From assembly GCA_902792895.1 (NCBI GenBank), contig CADBBK010000001.1, positions 248,001 to 312,000 on the forward strand: a stretch of DNA of 64,000 nucleotides. The letters are read 5' to 3'. Positions 17,751 to 24,359 of this stretch are shown piece by piece. The notes under the pieces were generated by a model. It was not told the DNA's origin, searched no databases, and saw nothing but the letters and a program-made list of their open reading frames with translations. Source of the stretch: an uncultured Bacteroidales bacterium. Its GTDB lineage: Bacteria; Bacteroidota; Bacteroidia; Bacteroidales; Muribaculaceae. The translations under genes and the position numbers were made by a program. The number at the start of each line of letters is the position of its first letter. The stretch's first letter is position 1.

Positions 17751-18449
17751 ATGAACTATGCAATCATAGCAGCCGGAGAGGGTTCAAGACTGGCGCAAGA
17801 AGGCGTTGCCAAGCCCAAGCCATTGGTAGAACTCCAAGGCGAGCCCATGATCGGGCGACTGATCAACATCATGTTGCGATGCAATGCACAGAGCATCAGC
17901 ATCATCGTCAATGAGCGAATGACCGAGGTACGCCAGTATCTCGAGAGCCTAGAGTTGCCGGTTCCCCTCAACCTGGTGGTAAAGAGCACTCCAAGCTCCA
18001 TGCACAGCCTGTGGCACCTGAGCCGCGTGATTCCTGAGGGCAAATTCTGCCTGACTACGGTAGATACCATCTTCAAGGAAGAGGACTTCAAGGGTTATAT
18101 CGACGCCTTTGAGGCCGACGAGAAGCATGACGGCATGTGGGCTGTCACCCCCTTTGTCGACGACGAGAAGCCCCTTTGGGTTGATGTCGATGACGAGATG
18201 AACATCACCGCTTTCCGCGACAAGCCATGGGACGGAGCCAAATATGTATCTGGTGGTGTGTATGCCATGACCGACAAAGCCTTTACAGTGCTTGACGACT
18301 GTATTGAGAAGGGCATCAGCCGCATGCGCAATTTCCAGCGCGCACTGGTGGAGGCCGGCAATCACCTGCAGGCCTACAGCATCGACAAAATCGTCGATGT
18401 GGACCATGCCGGCGATATCGCCACTGCCGAGGCTTTCCTCGCCTCGTGA
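17751..18449 (+). CDS. Nucleotidyltransferase (MobA-like/sugar-1-phosphate type)
   Basis: A 232-residue NTP transferase starting NYAIIAAGEGSRLAQEGVAK, with the glycine-rich loop AAGEGSRL and the following KPKPLVELQGEPM. FCLTTVDTIFKEEDF near residue 105 provides the metal-binding acid. It is slightly longer than MobA and closer to short sugar-phosphate or polyol-phosphate nucleotidyltransferases. It lies immediately after a HAD gene and about 430 nt before myo-inositol-1-phosphate synthase, so an inositol phosphate is one candidate substrate; that is inference from position only. Confidence 0.83.
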   Translation: MNYAIIAAGEGSRLAQEGVAKPKPLVELQGEPMIGRLINIMLRCNAQSISIIVNERMTEVRQYLESLELPVPLNLVVKSTPSSMHSLWHLSRVIPEGKFCLTTVDTIFKEEDFKGYIDAFEADEKHDGMWAVTPFVDDEKPLWVDVDDEMNITAFRDKPWDGAKYVSGGVYAMTDKAFTVLDDCIEKGISRMRNFQRALVEAGNHLQAYSIDKIVDVDHAGDIATAEAFLAS

Positions 18450-18875
18450 TCAATGAACACAATAGGTCATTTTTCTTAACTTTACCTCAATTCACACTTG
18501 AGGCGGCTTTTCATTTAAATACCCCCCGCGTTTGAATTGCAAAAAAGTGTTTCACGGGCGCGGCATGACGGATTTCAGCAAAAAAATGGGCTGAAAATAG
18601 GCTCATCGGGGCGGGGGTAGCATTTAGTTTCGTTAACCATATTGACCTATTCGTAGTCAAAATTACACACTTTTTAGTAATTGCGGCCGAATATTAAATA
18701 TTTTAAACTAAAATTACAAACTCTTTTGTTTTCCAATTCAAAAAAAGGGTGTAATTTAGCGCCGTTTTTCCTGCGGGTGCTATTTTTCGCAGGGTTGCAT
18801 ATCCCCGATGACGGGGTCACATTATTATTATTAATCATTTAGATTATAACCTAAAACATTAACTGTAATAAAATT
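18450..18875 (+). other. 426-nt intergenic region upstream of inositol phosphate synthase
   Basis: It starts with a terminator-like hairpin (18485-18512). Two imperfect copies of AAAATTACAMACTTTTT lie near 18657 and 18711. A weak promoter may be TTTG (18725-18728) with TAATTTAG (18752-18759) at a long 23-nt spacing. The would-be leader has two small hairpins: CCTGCG with CGCAGG (18770-18775, 18788-18793) and CCCCG with CGGGG (18803-18807, 18812-18816). The last part is very AT-rich, as usual before highly expressed Bacteroidetes genes. Confidence 0.5.
18485..18512 (+). terminator. Terminator-like hairpin after the HAD/nucleotidyltransferase pair
   Basis: CCTCAA and TTGAGG form a 6-bp stem with a 7-nt loop, followed by CGGCTTTT. 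It is short, so termination may be partial. Confidence 0.5.
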
Positions 18876-20183
18876 ATGGCAAAAGCAAATGTTAAGCCCG
18901 CTACCGGCAAGTTAGGAATTATGGTAGTAGGATTGGGTGCTGTGAGCACCACGTTCATGACTGGTGTGATGATGGCTCGCAAGGGTCTTGCAAAGCCCGT
19001 CGGCAGCATGACACAGTATGACAAGATTCGCATTGGAAAAGGCGAGAACAAGAAATACTTGCACTATAAGGACATTGTGTCGATGCCCACACTCGATGAC
19101 ATCGTGTTCGCAGCATGGGACGTATATCCAGCAAATGCTTATGAGAGCGCTATCAACGCCGAGGTACTGAAGGAAAAAGATATCGAGCCCGTAAAAGATG
19201 AGCTGCTGAAGATCAAGCCCCTCAAGGCCGCTTTTGACAAGAACTATGCAAAGCGCCTGGATGGTGACAACGTGAAGCAGTGCAAGGACCGCTGGGACAT
19301 GACAGAGCAGGTTCGCGAGGATATCCGCAATTTCAAGAAGGAGACCGGTGTTGACCGCGTAGTTGTACTGTGGGCCGCTTCGACCGAAATCTACGTCGAG
19401 CCCGACATGCAGTACCACGATACCATCGCCCACCTCGAGCAGGCCATGAAGGACAACGTAGTGGACAAGATTGCCCCCTCGATGTGCTACGCCTACGCCG
19501 CTCTGAAGGAGGATTGCCCCTTCATCATGGGTGCACCCAACACCACTGTAGACATTCCCGCAATGTGGGAGCTGTCAGAGCAGACTAAGGTGCCCATCGC
19601 CGGTAAGGACTTCAAGACCGGTCAAACGCTGGTTAAGAGCGGTTTCGCTCCCATCATCGGCACCCGTATGCTCGGCCTCAACGGCTGGTTCTCGACCAAC
19701 ATCCTGGGCAACCGCGATGGCCTCGTGCTTGACGAGCCCGCCAACTTCCGCACCAAGGAGGTCAGCAAGCTCTCGACCCTGGAGTCGATCCTCGTTGCTG
19801 ATGAGCAGCCCGACCTGTACAGCAACTACTACCACAAGGTACGCATCAACTACTACCCGCCCCGCAACGACAACAAGGAGGGCTGGGACAACATCGACAT
19901 CTTTGGCTGGATGGGTTATCCCATGCAGATCAAGATCAACTTCCTGTGCCGCGACTCTATCCTGGCTGCGCCCTTGTGCCTTGACCTGTGCTTGCTCATG
20001 GACCTCGCTCACCGCGCCGGCCGTTATGGCACGCAGCGCTTCCTGAGCTTCTTCCTCAAGAGCCCGATGCACGACTACACCCAGAATGAGATTCCCGTTA
20101 ACCACCTGTTCCAGCAGTATGTAATGCTCAAGAACGCCATCCGTGAGATGGGCGGTTACGAGGCTGACGAGGAGATTGATTAA
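18876..20183 (+). CDS. Myo-inositol-1-phosphate synthase
   Basis: A 435-residue MIPS, which converts glucose 6-phosphate to L-myo-inositol 1-phosphate with bound NAD. The N-terminal NAD site reads IMVVGLGAVSTTFMTGVMMA. VVLWAASTE (residues 161-169), FIMGAPNTTVDIPAMWEL and KSGFAPIIGTRMLGLNGWFS are family signatures around the active site, and DSILAAPLCLDLCLLMDLA closes the C-terminal region. Strong G/C-ending codons suggest high expression. In Bacteroides this enzyme feeds inositol phospholipids and inositol sphingolipids; here no CDP-alcohol phosphotransferase is next to it, and its neighbours are a nucleotidyltransferase and a chain-length regulator. Confidence 0.93.
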   Translation: MAKANVKPATGKLGIMVVGLGAVSTTFMTGVMMARKGLAKPVGSMTQYDKIRIGKGENKKYLHYKDIVSMPTLDDIVFAAWDVYPANAYESAINAEVLKEKDIEPVKDELLKIKPLKAAFDKNYAKRLDGDNVKQCKDRWDMTEQVREDIRNFKKETGVDRVVVLWAASTEIYVEPDMQYHDTIAHLEQAMKDNVVDKIAPSMCYAYAALKEDCPFIMGAPNTTVDIPAMWELSEQTKVPIAGKDFKTGQTLVKSGFAPIIGTRMLGLNGWFSTNILGNRDGLVLDEPANFRTKEVSKLSTLESILVADEQPDLYSNYYHKVRINYYPPRNDNKEGWDNIDIFGWMGYPMQIKINFLCRDSILAAPLCLDLCLLMDLAHRAGRYGTQRFLSFFLKSPMHDYTQNEIPVNHLFQQYVMLKNAIREMGGYEADEEID

Positions 20184-20226
20184 TCTGTCACTTATCGGAG
20201 AGGAGAACTCCTCATCCATCAATCAT

Positions 20227-20261
20227 ACAGGTGGTTGCCAAACTGGCTGCCACCTGTTTTT
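20227..20261 (+). terminator. Rho-independent terminator after inositol phosphate synthase
   Basis: ACAGGTGG and CCACCTGT pair around an inner imperfect stem (TTGCCA with TGGCTG), followed directly by a run of T. It lies 44 nt after the stop codon. Confidence 0.85.
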
Positions 20262-20326
20262 TGTGCCCTCTAATCGTCGAGTGATATCCCAGCAAATAAA
20301 GATTAATAATTTTTATAATCTGTTCT

Positions 20327-20358
20327 TTTGGCATTTCAACCGAATTGCACTAAATTTG
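20327..20358 (+). promoter_or_regulatory. Consensus promoter for the Wzz/BY-kinase gene
   Basis: TTTG (20327-20330), exactly 20 nt, then TAAATTTG (20351-20358). TTGCAC lies directly in front of the -7 box, as in two other promoters of this window. The start codon is 83 nt further on. Confidence 0.75.
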
Positions 20359-20378
20359 CAGCGCATTATGCAATTTAG
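20350..20378 (+). promoter_or_regulatory. Inverted repeat overlapping the -7 box and transcription start
   Basis: CTAAATTTGCA (20350-20360) faces TGCAATTTAG (20369-20378), an inverted repeat with one extra base in the left arm and an 8-nt centre. It covers the -7 box and the expected transcription start, where a repressor or an early RNA hairpin could act. Confidence 0.45.
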
Positions 20379-20440
20379 GCGTCACTATGCACTTCCAGCA
20401 ATAGTGAGTGCTTGTTAGTTTTGTACAAAAACATCTAATC

Positions 20441-22885
20441 ATGCAGATAATTCAAGAAGATCTGGCCGCAAAAGCGGCCGCCGAAGAAAAAAAGAAAAAA
20501 CGTGCGCGCACTGGTATTAAGTGGGACCGACTCTTCATGGCATGTGCCTACAATTGGTACTGGTTCATCTTGTCCATGATCGTATGCTCATGTATCGCTT
20601 ACCTTTACGCCAAAACCCAGCCCCAGTTCTATGTGGCTAAATCATCTATTCTGATCCGTTCTAAGGACAGTGCCCAGGGAACCCCGTCGATGACCTTCAG
20701 CGACCTGGGTCTGAACACCGTGAACTACATCCCCAACGAGCCTCACAAGCTCAAATCATCAAGGGTGATGGAAATCGTGGTGAACTCATTGGGACTGAAC
20801 GTGCAGTACTTTGGCCGCAGGTTCCTGCGCGATGAGAACATCTACAAGAACACCCCCGTTCAGGTAACCCCGCTCAAGGAAGTTGTTAACGGCTTCTCCA
20901 TTACCATTGTTCCCAAGAGCCAAGACGAATATGAGTTCAAGGTCAACAATGGCGTGTGGAAAAAGGCTCATTTCGGCAAGAAAATCAACACCGAATACGG
21001 CCCTGTCGCCATTTCCAAGACCAACAACTTCAACGATAGCCATATCGACTACAACCTCCTCGTCCAGATCAGCAATCCTAACACGATGGCCCGTTCACTG
21101 GCAGGATCGCTTGTTGTAGAGTTGGCCGACCAGCACAGTGACGTGCTGAATCTTGCTATCCGCGGCCAGAACGCCGATATGTGTGCCGATATTCTTAATG
21201 CCCTTGTGATGGCTTACAATCAGGAGGGTATCAATGATATGAACCAGGTGGCACGCAGCACCGAGGCCTTTATCGCCGAACGTGTTGCCGAGCTGTCCAA
21301 GGACCTGAGCGGTGTGGATAATGAGGTGGCCATCCTGACTGCCGGTTCGGCTAATTCAGTAATGTATGGCGATCCCAGTCACACGATGAGCCAAATCACC
21401 CAAACTGAGAATGTCGGTCTCGAGCTCAATCTGGTATCACAGATCAGGCATTTCATCTCCAACATGGGTCCCGGCGAGCTCATTCCTGTCAACCCGGGCA
21501 TGAACGAGGCCGGTATTGCCGGACAAATCAACCAATACAACCAAGCTGTCCAAGAATATCAGAAAATCTCGACCTCCTCGAGTGCTGAGAACCCCGTCAT
21601 GAAGGAACTGAATTCTTCGCTGGCCATACAGAAGAAGAATATCATCAACAGTCTTGACCACTACATGACGACTTTGCGCACCAAGGAGAGCCAGGCACGC
21701 CGTCTGCAGGGCCAAGCACAGAGCAGCATGATAGCCAACCCCTCTCACGAGAAGGCTATCACCGAGGTTTCCCGTCAGCAGAAGATCAAGGAGCAGCTTT
21801 ACCTGTACCTGCTTAACAAGCGTGAGGAAAATGCGTTGCAGATGGCCATTACCGAGCCTAACGCAAAGGTCATGGAGCCTGCAATCCCCAACTATGCACC
21901 CGTTACAGCACCTGTTGAACGTATCGTCATGACCGGTCTGATCATCGGTCTGCTGATTCCCGCATTCATCCTCTACGGTGTATTCTGGTACTTCTCGCTT
22001 GACAAGACCATCCACACCCGCCGTGAGGTTGAGGAAGTGTGCGACATCCCCATCTTGGGCGAGCTGCCTGCCAAGAAGTCCAATGTCACTGGCGAGATTG
22101 TGGTGAACGAGACGTCCAATGACCGCATGAATGAGGCATTCCGCATCGTGCGTAACAACCTGGACTTCGTGACCAGCCAGAAAGCCAACAAGGGAGAAGC
22201 CACAGTCATCCAGTTCACCTCTACCATGTCTGGTGAAGGTAAGAGCTTCGTGGCCGTGAACCTTGCACTCTCCTACACCTACGTCAACAAGAAGGTCATC
22301 GTAGTCGACCTTGACTTGCGTAAAGGTAAGTTCTCGGAGTACGTGGGTGTACAGGATGGTAAGGGTGCATCGGCCTTCCTTTCGGGCAAGGAGCCTGACT
22401 TGAACAAGGTTATCCACCGCGGTGCGCTGCACGAGGGATTCGACATCATCAGTGTCGGTGCTATTCCTCCCAACCCCACTGCCCTGCTGCTTAGCGAGAA
22501 CATGACCAAGATGATCGAGCAGCTCAAGAAGCAGTATGACTATGTGATTCTCGATACCGTGCCTTACAACCTGATTGCCGACGCCGCTGTAGTAAACCGC
22601 TACACCGACCTGACCATCTACGTTGTACGTGACGGCAGGGTTGAGCAGCAGTACATGTACGAGCTTGAACGTCTGGCCGACGAGCACAAGATCAAGAATC
22701 TCACCATCCTCATCAACGATATCAAGGTGAGCAAGACCCGCTACAACTACTCCTACGCTTACGGCTACGGTAAGGGTTACGGCTACGGTTATGGCTATGG
22801 TTACGGCTATGGCTACGGTGGCAACAGCGGTGGCTATTATGTTGATGACTCGCCCAAGGACCGCGAGAAACCCATCCAGGGTTAA
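20441..22885 (+). CDS. Wzz-type chain-length regulator fused to BY-kinase (exopolysaccharide tyrosine autokinase)
   Basis: An 814-residue inner-membrane protein, using the ATG at 20441 (MQIIQEDLAAKAAAEEKK). A first membrane helix (WYWFILSMIVCSCIAYLYA) is followed by the Wzz periplasmic domain and coiled coils, then a second helix (MTGLIIGLLIPAFILYGVFW). The cytoplasmic kinase has Walker A TSTMSGEGKSFVAVNLA, Walker A' VIVVDLDLRKGKF and Walker B YVILDTVPYN. The C-terminus is a tyrosine-glycine tract (SYAYGYGKGYGYGYGYGYGY) of autophosphorylation sites, unusually regular. It controls polysaccharide polymerisation and export. ugd follows after 26 nt, so the two form an operon. Confidence 0.93.
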   Translation: MQIIQEDLAAKAAAEEKKKKRARTGIKWDRLFMACAYNWYWFILSMIVCSCIAYLYAKTQPQFYVAKSSILIRSKDSAQGTPSMTFSDLGLNTVNYIPNEPHKLKSSRVMEIVVNSLGLNVQYFGRRFLRDENIYKNTPVQVTPLKEVVNGFSITIVPKSQDEYEFKVNNGVWKKAHFGKKINTEYGPVAISKTNNFNDSHIDYNLLVQISNPNTMARSLAGSLVVELADQHSDVLNLAIRGQNADMCADILNALVMAYNQEGINDMNQVARSTEAFIAERVAELSKDLSGVDNEVAILTAGSANSVMYGDPSHTMSQITQTENVGLELNLVSQIRHFISNMGPGELIPVNPGMNEAGIAGQINQYNQAVQEYQKISTSSSAENPVMKELNSSLAIQKKNIINSLDHYMTTLRTKESQARRLQGQAQSSMIANPSHEKAITEVSRQQKIKEQLYLYLLNKREENALQMAITEPNAKVMEPAIPNYAPVTAPVERIVMTGLIIGLLIPAFILYGVFWYFSLDKTIHTRREVEEVCDIPILGELPAKKSNVTGEIVVNETSNDRMNEAFRIVRNNLDFVTSQKANKGEATVIQFTSTMSGEGKSFVAVNLALSYTYVNKKVIVVDLDLRKGKFSEYVGVQDGKGASAFLSGKEPDLNKVIHRGALHEGFDIISVGAIPPNPTALLLSENMTKMIEQLKKQYDYVILDTVPYNLIADAAVVNRYTDLTIYVVRDGRVEQQYMYELERLADEHKIKNLTILINDIKVSKTRYNYSYAYGYGKGYGYGYGYGYGYGYGGNSGGYYVDDSPKDREKPIQG

Positions 22886-22911
22886 CACAATGATTATTTG
22901 CTAGATAACGA

Positions 22912-24234
22912 ATGAAAATCGCGGTTGTAGGAACCGGATACGTCGGACTAGTCACGGGCACCTGTTTCAGTGAAATGGGTGTCCATGTGACATGTGTTGA
23001 CGTGGATGAACGCAAAATCGAAGCCCTCAAGCAGGGCATCATCCCCATCTATGAGCCTGGACTGGAAACGCTGGTCCACAAGAACACCCGCTCAGGGCGA
23101 CTGAATTTCACCACCCGTCTCGAGGACGTGCTCAACAATGTGGACATGGTCTTCAGTGCTGTGGGCACCCCACCCGACGAGGATGGCAGTGCCGACCTGA
23201 GGTATGTCCTCGAGGTGGCACGCACCATCGGCAGGAATTTGAACCGGTACATTGTGGTCGTAACCAAGAGCACGGTACCCGTGGGCACAGCCCAGAAGGT
23301 GCGTGAAGTTATCCAGCAGGAGTTGACGCTCAGAGGCGTGAACGTGGAATTTGACGTTGCCAGCAATCCTGAGTTTCTCAAGGAAGGCAATGCCGTCAAG
23401 GACTTCATGAGCCCTGACCGCGTCGTCGTGGGTGTGGAGAGCGAGCGGGCACGCAAACTGATGGCTCGCCTGTACAAGCCTTTCATGATTGTGAGTGACA
23501 GGCTTATCTTCACCGACATCCCGTCGGCCGAAATGATCAAGTATGCCGCCAACTCGATGCTCGCTACCCGCATCAGCTTCATGAACGACATCGCCAACCT
23601 GTGTGAACTGGTCGGTGCCGATGTGAATATGGTGCGCAAGGGTATTGGCAGTGACACCCGCATCGGCAAGAAATTCCTCTATGCCGGCTGCGGCTACGGC
23701 GGTTCCTGCTTCCCTAAAGACGTGAAAGCGCTCATCAAGACAGCAGCGGACCACGGTTACAACATGCGCGTACTCCAGGCTGTCGAGGATGTCAATGCGG
23801 ACCAGAAACTCATCCTGTATCACAAGATTGTCAACTACTACGGAGGTGATGAGGGCCAACTGAACGGCAAAGTCATCGCCATGTGGGGACTGGCTTTCAA
23901 ACCCGAAACCGACGACATGCGCGAAGCCCCGTCGCTGGTGTTGATCGACCTGCTACTCAAGGCAGGAGCCACCGTCAAGGTTTATGATCCCGTAGCGATG
24001 GACGAATGCCGGCGCCGCCTTGGCGACAGAGTGGCCTATGCTACCGACATGTATGACGCAGCCGATGGCGCTGATGCCCTGATGCTCGTCACTGAGTGGA
24101 AGGAATTCCGCATGCCCAATGCCGAAACGCTGCTCAACAAAATGCGCGGCCGCCTCATCCTTGACGGACGCAACATTCTTGACGGTGAGGAACTGCACCA
24201 ATCAGGCTTTGAATACCACTGCATCGGGAAATGA
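22912..24234 (+). CDS. ugd: UDP-glucose 6-dehydrogenase (UDP-glucose/GDP-mannose dehydrogenase family)
   Basis: A 440-residue nucleotide-sugar dehydrogenase. The NAD-binding start is KIAVVGTGYVGLVTGTCFSE, the catalytic cysteine is in GCGYGGSCFPKDVKALI near residue 260, and the C-terminal domain has WGLAFKPETDDMREAPSLV. UDP-glucose oxidation to UDP-glucuronate is the most likely reaction, giving an acidic sugar for the surface glycan; a related UDP-sugar cannot be excluded. It is co-directional with and 26 nt after the BY-kinase gene, and BY-kinases often phosphorylate Ugd, so the pair makes regulatory sense. Confidence 0.92.
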   Translation: MKIAVVGTGYVGLVTGTCFSEMGVHVTCVDVDERKIEALKQGIIPIYEPGLETLVHKNTRSGRLNFTTRLEDVLNNVDMVFSAVGTPPDEDGSADLRYVLEVARTIGRNLNRYIVVVTKSTVPVGTAQKVREVIQQELTLRGVNVEFDVASNPEFLKEGNAVKDFMSPDRVVVGVESERARKLMARLYKPFMIVSDRLIFTDIPSAEMIKYAANSMLATRISFMNDIANLCELVGADVNMVRKGIGSDTRIGKKFLYAGCGYGGSCFPKDVKALIKTAADHGYNMRVLQAVEDVNADQKLILYHKIVNYYGGDEGQLNGKVIAMWGLAFKPETDDMREAPSLVLIDLLLKAGATVKVYDPVAMDECRRRLGDRVAYATDMYDAADGADALMLVTEWKEFRMPNAETLLNKMRGRLILDGRNILDGEELHQSGFEYHCIGK

Positions 24235-24301
24235 TTCATATTTAGGGAAAACCGAGACATGAATCACCGGACCAAGTGTTATATCTTTGACATTATAAAG
24301 C

Positions 24302-24335
24302 CAGAGCTGGCGCCTGTTGAAGGGCGCCAGCTCTG
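24302..24335. terminator. Bidirectional terminator between convergent genes
   Basis: A perfect 13-bp stem (CAGAGCTGGCGCC at 24302-24314 with its complement at 24323-24335) and an 8-nt loop, flanked by A-rich and T-rich sequence. It separates ugd from the secreted nuclease gene. Confidence 0.85.
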
Positions 24336-24359
24336 CTTTAGTTATTAAGCGAAGTACTT

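Noticed and set aside
20416-20423. TAGTTTTG as promoter of the BY-kinase gene
   Set aside because: It lacks an upstream TTTG at the right distance, while the pair at 20327-20358 is a complete match; kept only as a chance -7-like sequence.
21437-22888. Minus-strand open frame of 483 codons opposite the BY-kinase
   Set aside because: It mirrors the codon structure of the real kinase gene; the translation is valine/leucine-rich without motifs and the plus strand has all Walker motifs.
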